In this document: piece by piece, positions 10,107 to 17,796 of the stretch
How positions within the stretch are numbered: the first letter of the stretch is position 1
Layout: each line of letters starts with the position of its first letter
NCBI GenBank assembly: GCA_965215025.1
Contig: CBDCCV010000002.1
Coordinates: 1,240,001-1,304,000, forward strand
Direction of reading: 5' to 3'
DNA from: CBDCCV01 sp965215025
GTDB lineage: Bacteria > Bacteroidota > Rhodothermia > Rhodothermales > Salinibacteraceae
Length of the DNA stretch: 64,000 nt
The notes under the pieces: model-generated
Databases searched by the model: none
What the model saw: the letters and a program-made list of their open reading frames with translations, nothing else
Told to the model about the DNA's origin: nothing
Made by a program: the position numbers and the translations under genes

Positions 10107-12086
10107 CTACGCCTCGAACCGCTCGGCCAGTTCCTCGGGCGTGAGCGTGGCCGTGGTGGGGCGGCCCTGCGGATCGGCGTACGGCATCTCGCAGCGGAAG
10201 AGGTCGCGCGCGAGCGCCTGCCGCTCGGCCGGGCTGAGGCGCTGCCCGGCGGGGATGGCGCCGCGCCCGGCCAGCGCGCGCGCCAGGCTCTCGGCGCGGC
10301 CGAGGCGGAGCGTGCGGGCGCTCTCGCGGTACTGCTCCAAAAGGCCTTCCAGGAGCGCGCGCACCTCGCCCTCGCGCACGCCGGTGGGGACGCCGCGCAC
10401 GGCCACGGTGCGCCCGCTAAACGCTTCGAGGTCGAACCCGAGCGTGCACAAATCCGGCAGCAGCTCCTCGAAGAGATCCGCCTCGGCGGCGGGCACGTCG
10501 AACGTGTGCGGAAAGAGCAGCTGCTGCGTAGCCCCCTCACCTGCTTCGAGGCGGCTGAGGGCGCGCTCGTAGAGCACCCGCTTGTGCGCCGCGTGCTGGT
10601 CGATGACAAGCAGGCCCGCCTCGGTGGTCGTCACCAAGTAGCGGCCCGCAAGCTGCCACACATCCGCCCCTTCAGGCAGCGCCGCCCCGGCGTCGGCGGC
10701 GGCTTCGCGCTCCCCTTCTGCTCCGTCGCCCGAGGCGTCGTCCTCTGTGGCCTCGGCGTCAGGCGCGAACGGCGCGTACAGGTCCTCCGCCCAGTTACCC
10801 GAGACGGAGCGGCGGGCCGAGGACGCATGGCGGTCAGCCGATGACCTGCGGGAGGCCGCGCGCCCCTCGGCGCCGCTGCCGAAGGCTTGCCGGCTCGGCG
10901 CCTCACCCGGCGACGCCGGCAAGGACGAGGGGGCGGCTTGGAACGCCACGGGCATCGGCCGCTCGTCGTCTCCAGAAGCGCCGTCGTCTTCGTCTTCCAA
11001 AACGAAGCGCGGGGCGAGGTCGCGCGTGCCCAGGGCGTGGCGCACGGCGCGCTGCACAAAGGCGTAGACGCCGCTCTGGTCATCGAACTTGACCTCGGCC
11101 TTAGTCGGGTGCACGTTTACGTCCACGCGGCGCGGGTCCAGATGCAGAAAGAGCGCGAAAAACGGAAAGGCGCCGTCGGGCAGGAGGTTGCCGTACGCCG
11201 TCTTGACCGCGTGGGCGAGGTAGCGGTTCTCGACGTAGCGCCCGTTGACGAAGAGAAACTGCTCGCCGCGCGTGCGCCGGTGCGCCTCGGCCGCGCCGAC
11301 GACGCCTTCTATGGAAAGGTAGCTCGACGCCTCCTCGACGCGGAGGAGGTGCTGCGCGCGGTCCTCGCCAAAGAGGCCGGCCACGCGGCGGCTGAGCGCC
11401 TCGAAAAAGCCGGCGCCGCGCCGCGCAGGCTTCGCCCTGGGCAGCCGGTAGACCTCGCTGCCGTTGTGCTCCATCCCGAAGGCGACCTCCGGGTTCGAGA
11501 GCGCCAGAAACTGGAACGTCTCGGCCAGGTGCTTGAACTCGGTGGCGGGCGTCTTGAGGAAGTTGCGCCGGACGGGCACGTTGTAAAAGAGGTTGCGCAC
11601 GGCCATGGACGTACCGCCCGGCGCGGCGCACGGCGCCACCTCGACGGTCTCGCCCCCCTCGATGCGCAGGCGCGTGCCGGCGGCGTCCTCGGCGCGCTTC
11701 GTCTTAAGCTCGACCTGCGCCACGGCGGCGATGGAGGCGAGCGCCTCGCCGCGGAAGCCCAGCGTGGCGAGGCGCTCGAGGTCAGCAATCGACTGGATCT
11801 TGCTCGTAGCGTGGCGGCCGAAGCACGCCTCGGCGTCGGCGCGGCTCATGCCGCAGCCGTCGTCGATCACCTGCACCAGCTCGCGGCCGGACTTTTTCAG
11901 GACGAGCCGCACCTCCTCGGCGCCGGCGTCCAGGGCGTTCTCGATCAGCTCTTTGGCGACGGAGGCCGGACGCTGCACCACCTCGCCGGCGGCGATCTTG
12001 TTCGCCAGCGCCTCGGGCATGGTGCGGATGAGGCGCTCGCCCGCCCCCTCCCGCGCCTGCGCTTTTTCCGTCGTTGAGTCAGCCAC
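10107..12086 (-). CDS. mutL: DNA mismatch repair protein MutL
   Basis: Couples mismatch recognition by MutS to strand removal. The 659-residue product has the GHKL ATPase N-terminus (NKIAAGEVVQRPAS near 29, DDGCGM near 77, GFRGEAL near 108), a transducer domain (about 210-340), an acidic Ser/Pro-rich linker (about 360-470) and a C-terminal dimerisation domain. The usual endonuclease motif DQHA-x2-E-x4-E reads DQHAAHKRVLYE (near 494) with Lys for the first Glu, and the metal-binding CPHGRP block reads DPQGRP, so Zn/Mn ligands are missing. This predicts little or no nicking activity. I believe other Bacteroidota MutL proteins are similarly altered, but could not check. No mutS or mutH nearby. 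Confidence 0.96.
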   Translation of the reverse strand: MADSTTEKAQAREGAGERLIRTMPEALANKIAAGEVVQRPASVAKELIENALDAGAEEVRLVLKKSGRELVQVIDDGCGMSRADAEACFGRHATSKIQSIADLERLATLGFRGEALASIAAVAQVELKTKRAEDAAGTRLRIEGGETVEVAPCAAPGGTSMAVRNLFYNVPVRRNFLKTPATEFKHLAETFQFLALSNPEVAFGMEHNGSEVYRLPRAKPARRGAGFFEALSRRVAGLFGEDRAQHLLRVEEASSYLSIEGVVGAAEAHRRTRGEQFLFVNGRYVENRYLAHAVKTAYGNLLPDGAFPFFALFLHLDPRRVDVNVHPTKAEVKFDDQSGVYAFVQRAVRHALGTRDLAPRFVLEDEDDGASGDDERPMPVAFQAAPSSLPASPGEAPSRQAFGSGAEGRAASRRSSADRHASSARRSVSGNWAEDLYAPFAPDAEATEDDASGDGAEGEREAAADAGAALPEGADVWQLAGRYLVTTTEAGLLVIDQHAAHKRVLYERALSRLEAGEGATQQLLFPHTFDVPAAEADLFEELLPDLCTLGFDLEAFSGRTVAVRGVPTGVREGEVRALLEGLLEQYRESARTLRLGRAESLARALAGRGAIPAGQRLSPAERQALARDLFRCEMPYADPQGRPTTATLTPEELAERFEA

Positions 12087-12182
12087 GCGCGGCCTGCTGG
12101 GTTGGTGCTCGAGGAAACGCGGGGGACGGGCAAGCGCCTCAAAGGGAGCAGCCTTCGGCCGGGCCAGGGCGCCTCTGCGCCT

Positions 12183-12392
12183 TTAAAGCGCCATGTAAAG
12201 CCAGAGCGCGAAGGCCAGCAGGACGACGAGGTAGATCAGGCTGGCCGGGTCGCGGCGGCGGCGCTTGCTTTGAATGCGCATCCGGCGCTTGATGCTCTCG
12301 CGGCGCTTGGCTTCGTCGTCCTCTTCGGGCTTGTAGAAGCGCGGCTCGTAGTCAAAGCGCCGGGGCTTCCTTCCGGCTCTGAACATGCGCAT
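12183..12392 (-). CDS. Small basic protein with one C-terminal membrane helix
   Basis: A 69-residue protein. The first about 48 residues are very basic and aromatic (PRRFDYEPRFYKPEED, then RRESIKRRMRIQSKRRRRD); the last about 18 (LIYLVVLLAFALWLYMAL) form a membrane anchor that runs to the C-terminus. Proteins of this build occur beside mutL in related genomes as far as I recall, but no function is known. The Arg-rich part would face the cytosol and could touch nucleic acid or lipid head groups. It lies between cdsA and mutL on the same strand. Confidence 0.75.
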   Translation of the reverse strand: MRMFRAGRKPRRFDYEPRFYKPEEDDEAKRRESIKRRMRIQSKRRRRDPASLIYLVVLLAFALWLYMAL

Positions 12393-12482
12393 GGGCGGGG
12401 GTCCTCTGTCAAGAAGTCGTCAGCGATAAATCGTTGAAACGTACCGACATGGCCGCCGCTTCGTTCCTGCCGTGGCGGCGCG

Positions 12483-13325
12483 CTACACGTCGAAAATCCG
12501 CGCCACGTAGGCCAGATAAAGATACACCACCGGCGCGGCAAAGATCATCGTGTCGAAGCGGTCCAAGAGGCCGCCGTGCCCCGGCAGAATGGTGCCCGAG
12601 TCCTTGACGTTGACCGAGCGCTTAAGCTGGCTCTCGGCCAGGTCGCCCACCTGGCTCAGGGCGCCGCAGATGAGGCCGAGCGCCGCCACGTGCGGCCACG
12701 CCAAAAATCCGAGCGCGGCGTGTGGCCAGCCCAGCGCGCCGAAGGACACCACCTTCAAGAGCGCCGCGAGGACGAGCGCCCCGGCCACGCCGCCGAGGGC
12801 GCCCTCCCACGTCTTGTTCGGCGAGACGCGCGGGGCCAGCTTGCGCCGCCCAAACGTGCGGCCGACGTAGTACGCAAAGATGTCCGTCGCCCAAATGAGG
12901 AGAAGGACAGAGAGCACCAGGAGAAAGGCCTCGCGGTCGCCCACGTCCGGCCCGCGCGCCACGCGCAGCTCCAGCATGAAGGCCAGGAGCGCCGTGGGGT
13001 AGACGGCGCCGAAAACCGTATCGGCCAGGCTCACGAGCGGGTCCTCCTTCTCGTGCTCGAACGGGATCAGCCCGATGAGCAGCACGACGACGACGACGAC
13101 GAGCGGCCACGCCGCCGGCACGAGGATGCGCACCACCAGCAAAGCGCCCAGGAGCAGGCCCAGCGTGCGGCGCGGCAGGCCGCCGCCGTGCGTCATCATC
13201 TCGTAGATCTCCCACTGGATCAGCAAAGCGCCCACGAGCACGAGCGCGCCAAAGGGCCAGTCGCCCAGGTACGCCAGCGTTACCACCACCGGCGCCGCCA
13301 GCGACGCGGTGATGACCCGGAGCAT
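12483..13325 (-). CDS. cdsA: Phosphatidate cytidylyltransferase CdsA
   Basis: Makes CDP-diacylglycerol from CTP and phosphatidate at the inner membrane, the branch point of phospholipid synthesis. The 280-residue product has about eight hydrophobic segments and the full CDP-diacylglycerol synthase signature near the C-terminus: SQLKRSVNVKDSG, then PGHGGLLDRFD, with the Asp residues expected to bind metal. The start at MLRVITASL begins directly in the first membrane helix and gives the usual family length; the longer upstream frame is Arg/Pro-rich and unlikely. Head of a possible minus-strand run with the small membrane protein, mutL, DUF1206 and tilS. Confidence 0.96.
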   Translation of the reverse strand: MLRVITASLAAPVVVTLAYLGDWPFGALVLVGALLIQWEIYEMMTHGGGLPRRTLGLLLGALLVVRILVPAAWPLVVVVVVLLIGLIPFEHEKEDPLVSLADTVFGAVYPTALLAFMLELRVARGPDVGDREAFLLVLSVLLLIWATDIFAYYVGRTFGRRKLAPRVSPNKTWEGALGGVAGALVLAALLKVVSFGALGWPHAALGFLAWPHVAALGLICGALSQVGDLAESQLKRSVNVKDSGTILPGHGGLLDRFDTMIFAAPVVYLYLAYVARIFDV

Positions 13326-13420
13326 AGAGTTTTTCAAACCACCTGAGCCGGAGCAGTCCGGAGAAGTGCGCAGGAACCCGAAAGCACGCCTGCGCAGCAA
13401 TGCGCGGGGCGCGGCAGGCA

Positions 13421-13831
13421 TCAGGAAGAAGCCGGGCGCTCGTCGTCAACCCGCCCGTCGTCGATGTCGTCGCGGGGCGAGGACTTCTCCTCGGCGGAGA
13501 GGTTGACGCCGGAGTCGAGCATGGACTCCTCGCGGCCGGTGTGGGCGGGCGGCGCATCGGGGTCGGCGTTCATGGCGGCCTCGTCCAGCTCCTCGTCGGT
13601 GAACGGGGGGCTGTCGAGGAGTTCGGCGGCTTCTTCGACGCGGGCGGGCGGGACCATGACGTGCACAGAGGAGAGGTCGCCCACGTTGAGGTTAAAGGCG
13701 TGATCGCGCTGCGTGAGCACCACGGCGTCGATGCCGGCGTCGTCGAGGCGGTCGCGCACGAGGTCGGCCTCGTAGTCGGTCCCGGTTTTGAAAACGGAGA
13801 CCCATTCTTCGTAGGTGCGCTCGTCGCTCAT
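13421..13831 (-). CDS. DUF2007-type putative signal-transducing protein
   Basis: A 136-residue soluble protein. Its first half (EWVSVFKTGTDYEADLVRDRLDDAGI, then VHVMVPPARVEEAAELLD) is the ferredoxin-like DUF2007 fold, in which a two-strand/helix unit reads a change in loop residues; similar domains are proposed to be small signalling or adaptor modules. The second half is acidic and disordered (GREESMLDSGVN, DDIDDGRVDDERPASS). Start at MSDERTYEEW; the 47 upstream in-frame residues lack resemblance. No direct partner is evident; cdsA lies 95 bases downstream on the same strand. Confidence 0.85.
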   Translation of the reverse strand: MSDERTYEEWVSVFKTGTDYEADLVRDRLDDAGIDAVVLTQRDHAFNLNVGDLSSVHVMVPPARVEEAAELLDSPPFTDEELDEAAMNADPDAPPAHTGREESMLDSGVNLSAEEKSSPRDDIDDGRVDDERPASS

Positions 13832-14005
13832 GGCTTTTTCTTTCTGGCAGATAAAAAGGGGGGTGGTCCGACGGGAGCGCTCTGGAGCACACGCGCCCAT
13901 CGCTTTCTGAAGATCGTTTCTGAAAAAGGGCACGGGACTGCGATGCTCGCGTTTCACCGCTGCGTAAGGCATCGCTCTGCAACGAGAGCGAATCGTAAGG
14001 CGCCC

Positions 14006-15022
14006 TTACATTTCCCGCGAGCGGCTCCGCTCCCGTAGCTCGGCGCGGTCTTGGAGCACTGCGGCGCGCCCGTGCAGCGCGTAGCACACGGCTGCGAAGC
14101 CGATCAGCCCGATCACCACAATATACCAGGGCAGACCCATAGTTTCGAGTTCGGCCATGGTGGGCGCCTCCTCCGCGTCCTTGCCCATCACGCGGGCGAG
14201 CACGGCGTAGAAGCCGTTGTTGGCCAGGTGCACGAGCACGGCGGGCCAGAGGCTGCCCGTGCGCCACGTCAGGTAGGCCAGGTACAGCCCCAGCGCCGAG
14301 AGCGGCAAAAGCTGCGAGGCGCTAAAGTGGTACGCCCCGAAGACCACCCCCGACGCAACGATGCCGCCCGCAGCGCCGAGCACGCTGCGCTCGAACTGCC
14401 GCTGAAGATACCCACGGAAGTACACTTCTTCACAGATGGCCGGCGTGAGCGCGATGACGAGGAGCGTAAACGCGAGGCTCAAGTCGTTGCCCACCAGGAT
14501 ACCCTCGATCAGCCTCATGCGCTCGGCGTCCATGGCGCGCAGCACCTCGGGGATGGGCAGCTGCTGGTTCACCACCGTGAGCCACTGCACCACCGGCGTG
14601 AAAAACACGAAGCCCAGCAGGGCCAGCCCGAGCAGCCCGCCGTCTGCCTTGCGCAGGCGCAGGTACGCCGCCGTCTGCGCCGAATGCAGCCGCGCGATGC
14701 CCAGCGTCAACAGCCCCAGCCCGACGAACTGCCCCACCGAGTTGGCGATGATGATCTCGCGCAGGTTGGCGCTCATGCCGGCGCTCAGGTCCTCCGCCGT
14801 CATGCCTCCGCTGATGACGCCCTCCCCCGCCAGGAGCATCAGGGTAACTACCAGCCCGATGCCCTGAAATGCGATGAGGCCGCCCACGAGCCAGGCGAAC
14901 CCCATCAAGAGCGGCGGAAACCCGTTCCGCTCCAGCGCGCCGTTGAGCGGAATCGCACGTCGGGCGGCCCAGGAATCGGGCAGCGCGAGCGCGTCGGTGC
15001 GGGGTGAAGGGGCGTCGGCCAT
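14006..15022 (-). CDS. CPBP-family intramembrane glutamic protease
   Basis: A 338-residue polytopic membrane protein of the CPBP (Abi/Rce1) family. The three catalytic motifs are visible in membrane segments: CEEVYFRG (EExxxR), FGAYHFSA and LVHLANNGFY. Rce1-like members cleave prenylated or lipidated proteins; bacterial members include immunity and envelope-maintenance factors, so the substrate cannot be named. About eight hydrophobic segments can be counted. Start at MADAPSPRTD. It faces away from the tRNA-Arg gene. Confidence 0.93.
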   Translation of the reverse strand: MADAPSPRTDALALPDSWAARRAIPLNGALERNGFPPLLMGFAWLVGGLIAFQGIGLVVTLMLLAGEGVISGGMTAEDLSAGMSANLREIIIANSVGQFVGLGLLTLGIARLHSAQTAAYLRLRKADGGLLGLALLGFVFFTPVVQWLTVVNQQLPIPEVLRAMDAERMRLIEGILVGNDLSLAFTLLVIALTPAICEEVYFRGYLQRQFERSVLGAAGGIVASGVVFGAYHFSASQLLPLSALGLYLAYLTWRTGSLWPAVLVHLANNGFYAVLARVMGKDAEEAPTMAELETMGLPWYIVVIGLIGFAAVCYALHGRAAVLQDRAELRERSRSREM

Positions 15023-15192
15023 GGATCGGTGAGGGTTCGCGTCGTGCGACGTGGCAAGAGGGTGGCCGAGATGGGCAGTGCAACGTACGAAGCCCGTCGA
15101 GGAATCCCCGCGCCACCGTCCCACCTTCGCGCTGCTGCTGTCTCATTTTGCAGGTTCTTCGTGGGAACTCCGCGCCGCCCGCAGCCTACCAC

Positions 15193-15222
15193 TTGGCGTT
15201 GCCGCACCGCCATCTGTATCCT
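15193..15222 (+). promoter_or_regulatory. Candidate promoter of tRNA-Arg
   Basis: TTGGCG (15193-15198) and TATCCT (15217-15222) are separated by 18 bases, and the -10 ends 29 bases before the tRNA. This fits a sigma-70-like promoter, but the surrounding GC-rich sequence offers other weak matches. Confidence 0.4.
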
Positions 15223-15251
15223 CTGCCGAGCGGCACGGCAGCACAGACGAT

Positions 15252-15325
15252 GCGCTCGTAGCTCAGTTGGATAGAGCGTTGGTTTCCGGTACCAAAGGCC
15301 GGGGGTTCGAATCCTCCCGAGCGCA
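15252..15325 (+). tRNA. tRNA-Arg (anticodon CCG)
   Basis: A 74-base cloverleaf. Acceptor arm GCGCTCG pairs with CGAGCGC, with A as discriminator; D stem GCTC/GAGC; anticodon stem TTGGT/ACCAA with loop TTCCGGT, so the anticodon is CCG reading CGG (Arg). The T arm is GGGGG-TTCGAAT-CCTCC with one G-T pair. CCA is not encoded. A terminator follows 9 bases later. The last 12 bases and the 3' flank are repeated at 16143, making this gene an apparent integration site. Confidence 0.97.
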
Positions 15326-15369
15326 CCTCAGGGAAAGCCCGCTTCTGGCTCATGGCCGGAGCGGGCTTT
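15314..15369 (+). repeat. Left direct repeat (att-like), tRNA 3' end and terminator
   Basis: Starts inside the T arm of tRNA-Arg and runs through the terminator. The 17-base identity block is 15314-15330; after a short indel the repeat continues through GCCCGCTTCTGGCTCAT and AGCGGGCTT. Confidence 0.8.
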
Positions 15370-15372
15370 TTT
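15334..15372 (+). terminator. Rho-independent terminator after tRNA-Arg
   Basis: Perfect 10-bp stem AAAGCCCGCT (15334-15343) / AGCGGGCTTT (15360-15369) with a T run to 15372. It would also end transcription of the antitoxin gene coming from the other side. Confidence 0.9.
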
Positions 15373-15398
15373 GTGGCAACGATTGCGAGAGGTAGAGC

Positions 15399-15728
15399 TT
15401 AGGCCGCCGCCTTTTTAACCCTGATCTCAACAGACAAGCCTGCCGTCGCTAGCATATTCACCAAGGCGTCAATCGAGAAGCGGCTGATCTTGCCGCGCAT
15501 GAGGTCTGAGACGCGCGGCTGTGTCGTCCCGAAGAACGCGGCGGCGGCCTCCTGCGTCATGCCCTTCTCGGTGATGTAATCTTCGAGCCGCATCATCAGC
15601 CGGGAACGCACCTTGAGGTTGGCGGCCTCCTCCGGGCCGAAACCCAGGTCAGCAAAGACGTTGCCGCCGGCTTTCGTGACGTGCGTAACCGGAGATGCTT
15701 CCGGCGCTGCGTTTTCCTGCGTTCCCAT
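15399..15728 (-). CDS. higA: HigA-type antitoxin, XRE/HTH_37 family
   Basis: A 109-residue DNA-binding antitoxin. After a flexible leader (about 1-25) the domain runs DLGFGPEEAANLKVRSRLMMRLEDYI; the helix-turn-helix is TQEAAAAFFGTTQPRVSDLMRGKISRFSIDAL, the standard pattern of the compact XRE antitoxins paired with Gp49-like toxins. It would bind and neutralise the toxin made from the gene 17 bases upstream and repress the shared promoter. It is inside the tRNA islet and transcribed toward the tRNA gene. Ends in a basic VKKAAA tail. Confidence 0.93.
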   Translation of the reverse strand: MGTQENAAPEASPVTHVTKAGGNVFADLGFGPEEAANLKVRSRLMMRLEDYITEKGMTQEAAAAFFGTTQPRVSDLMRGKISRFSIDALVNMLATAGLSVEIRVKKAAA

Positions 15729-15745
15729 AGAACTTCTCCGGTTGG

Positions 15746-16075
15746 TTATTGGCCTCTGGCGATGTGCCCGTAGCGGGTGCGCGCAAGTTCGATGTCTTGC
15801 CGTGCCGTCTTGCGGCTCTTCTTCTCGAAAGCGTGCAACACGTAAACGGCCTCCTCAAAGGTGGCGACGTAGATCACGCGGTGCGCCCGCCCCTCTTCGC
15901 TGATGCGGATCTCTCGCACGCCGCGCCCGACGGCCTGCATGGGCTTCCAGTCGGTCGGCTCCTGGCCGTTCTGCACACGGCCGAGTTCGTGACCGGCTGT
16001 GCGGCGGGCCTCTTCCGGAAAGTCGAGCATGTCCTTGTAGGAAGAGGCAACCCAGCGCAGCTCTTTGTCGTCCAT
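15746..16075 (-). CDS. higB: HigB-type toxin, Gp49-like RelE superfamily
   Basis: A 109-residue protein of the phage-derived Gp49/HigB family, whose members cleave mRNA on the ribosome. Family phrases: ELRWVASSYKDMLDFPEEARRTAGHEL, DWKPMQAVGRGVREIRI and the end VYVLHAFEKKSRKTARQDIELARTRY; the basic FEKKSRKT loop carries likely catalytic or RNA-contacting residues. Toxin precedes antitoxin, the usual order of HigBA. I start at ATG (MDDKEL) rather than at a TTG 15 bases upstream. An AT-richer stretch before it (CTTTTATACC on the minus strand) may hold the promoter. Confidence 0.93.
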   Translation of the reverse strand: MDDKELRWVASSYKDMLDFPEEARRTAGHELGRVQNGQEPTDWKPMQAVGRGVREIRISEEGRAHRVIYVATFEEAVYVLHAFEKKSRKTARQDIELARTRYGHIARGQ

Positions 16076-16142
16076 ACCGGGAACATACAAAGTCCGGTAT
16101 AAAAGGTTTGCCTCTGACGCAATGGTCCATTTTCTGCGCCGT

Positions 16143-16199
16143 CTCCCGAGCGCACCTCACGGAGAAAGCCCGCTTCTGGCTCATAACCGGAGCGGGCTT
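16143..16199 (+). repeat. Right direct repeat (att-like) with altered terminator stem
   Basis: Second copy of the tRNA-Arg 3' end and flank. It keeps the 17-base block exactly and the stem AAAGCCCGCT (16165-16174) / AGCGGGCTT (16191-16199), but the T run after the stem is replaced by CTCTCG. No other tRNA sequence lies before it, so it is a fragment, not a second tRNA gene. Confidence 0.8.
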
Positions 16200-16217
16200 C
16201 TCTCGTTCTGGTTCGGC

Positions 16218-17777
16218 TCACGATCCGCCGTTTTCGACCCGTTCAAGCCCCACTTTGGCCGCCTGCTCCAGCGATTGGTGGTAGTCGAAGGGCGCCTCGG
16301 CGTCGAGCGCGCGGCGGTACGCCTGCGCCGCCGCCTGCGCCTGGCCGCGCGCCGCGTGGATCTCGCCGATGTAGAAGTGGCTCCACGGCCCCCACTTCGC
16401 CTGCGGGTCGCCGGGGTGGGCGGCGGCACGGGCGTAGGCATCGAGGGCAGCGTCGAGGCGGCCGGTGGCGTGGTAGACGCGCCCGAGGCGGTAGGACGCT
16501 TCGGCCTGCTCGGCGGTCGAGGCCTCGGCGTCGGCGCGCACGGTGGTGAGCAGGCTCTCGGCGCGGGCGTAGCGGCCGGCGTCGTACGCGCCCCGGCCTC
16601 GGAGCAGCGTGCGCTCGCGCGGGGCGAGCGGGCGTTCCAGCCGCTTCTGCGCGGCGCGGTAGGCCGCCGCGTCGCTGTCGAAGTCGCGCTTCTCTTCCAC
16701 CAAGCTGTAGAAGACGCGCGCCGCCTCGCGGTTGCCTTGCATCTCCAGCGCCAAACCCAGGTGCAGGTTAGCCTGCGCCCGGAGCGCCGCGCCGCGATGG
16801 CGGGCCAGGTAGCGGCGGTAGTAGCGCTCGGCATCGGCGTACGCCTCCTGCGCAAAAAGCGCCTCGGCCAGGTAGAACTCGGCGTAGTCGATGAAGAAGA
16901 AGTCGGGGTCGTCGTGGCGGCTTACGGCCTGGCGCAAGACGGCCTCGGAGTCCTCGGCGCGGCGGTTCATCAGGAGGGCGAAGCCGTAGAGGTAGCCGAA
17001 GAGCAGGCTCTCGGGCCGCTCGGCGTGCAGGGCGCGCAGGCGCTCCAAGCCCGCCTCCGGCTTCTGGTAGATGGCGATGTCGATGAGGCCGAGCAGCACG
17101 CGGGCGGGCACCTGGCTAAAGCGGCTCTCGGTGGCGGCGCGCTCGATCTCGCGCAGCCCCTCCTCGGCCGTGCCCCCGAAGCCGAGGAAGCTGAGCAGTT
17201 GCCGCCACCCGCCCGGCAGCGAGCCGACGGTGAAGTGCAACAGGCCCAGCCCCAGCTGCGGCTCGGCAAAGCTCGGCGGCGCCCGTTCGGCCACGTCCTC
17301 GAATCCGTTGAAGGCGGAGCGCGCCGACCACGCCGCCTGGACGTAGCTCTCGGACTTCGCCGCCGCCAGCGCGCGCTGGAGATCCGCCTCGGCCAGCAGC
17401 TGCGCGCGCCACAGGCTCTCCTCCCGCTCGTCGAGAAGGTCTTCGAGCCTGTCGGCGTGCTCGTAAAAGGCGTCGAGGTGCGCCTCGTCGTCGGAGACGA
17501 TGCCTTTGAAGAGGGCGATGGTGGCGAGGTGGTGCCGCGCGGCAGGGCCGCCGTCCGGGCGCTCGGCCAGCTGGCGGAAGATGCGCTCGGCCGCCGGAAG
17601 GCGGAAGTCCCAGAGCGCGCGGCTGCCCTCTTCGAGCAGCTCGGCCGACGCCTCGGTTTCGAGCAGCATCGGATGCGCCGGCTGCGCCTGTGCAGAAGAG
17701 GCCGCCAGCAGGCCGAGCAGCAGCGCCGCACCACCCGCCTGCCACGCGCGGCAAGTCGTTAGCCGTCGGTCGTCCAT
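16218..17777 (-). CDS. Exported TPR-repeat protein
   Basis: A 519-residue protein with a signal peptide (basic MDDRRLTTCRAW, then GGAALLLGLLAASSAQAQ). The rest is helical repeats; clear TPR units include FYLAEALFAQEAYADAERYY, AEASYRLGRVYHATGRLDAA and HFYIGEIHAARGQAQAAAQA. TPR superhelices bind other proteins, here in the periplasm or cell envelope; no enzymatic motif is seen. Its stop lies only 18 bases from the right repeat of the tRNA islet, so the islet was inserted just downstream of it. It is followed upstream by the symporter gene with a 19-base gap, so both may share a transcript. Confidence 0.88.
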   Translation of the reverse strand: MDDRRLTTCRAWQAGGAALLLGLLAASSAQAQPAHPMLLETEASAELLEEGSRALWDFRLPAAERIFRQLAERPDGGPAARHHLATIALFKGIVSDDEAHLDAFYEHADRLEDLLDEREESLWRAQLLAEADLQRALAAAKSESYVQAAWSARSAFNGFEDVAERAPPSFAEPQLGLGLLHFTVGSLPGGWRQLLSFLGFGGTAEEGLREIERAATESRFSQVPARVLLGLIDIAIYQKPEAGLERLRALHAERPESLLFGYLYGFALLMNRRAEDSEAVLRQAVSRHDDPDFFFIDYAEFYLAEALFAQEAYADAERYYRRYLARHRGAALRAQANLHLGLALEMQGNREAARVFYSLVEEKRDFDSDAAAYRAAQKRLERPLAPRERTLLRGRGAYDAGRYARAESLLTTVRADAEASTAEQAEASYRLGRVYHATGRLDAALDAYARAAAHPGDPQAKWGPWSHFYIGEIHAARGQAQAAAQAYRRALDAEAPFDYHQSLEQAAKVGLERVENGGS

Positions 17778-17796
17778 CGTTCAAACAAAAATAGGG

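Larger units (their letters stand above)
15314..16199. mobile_element. Small tRNA-Arg-integrated islet carrying a HigBA pair
   Basis: The 3' end of tRNA-Arg plus its flank and terminator (15314-15369) recurs as a near-identical copy at 16143-16199. The first 17 bases are identical (CTCCCGAGCGCACCTCA) and the following stem-loop differs by a few bases and short indels. The two copies are offset by 829 bp and enclose only the toxin-antitoxin pair. This is the arrangement left by site-specific integration into a tRNA 3' end, with the left copy restoring the gene. No integrase or recombinase is present, so it is either a remnant or a cassette mobilised in trans. Confidence 0.7.
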
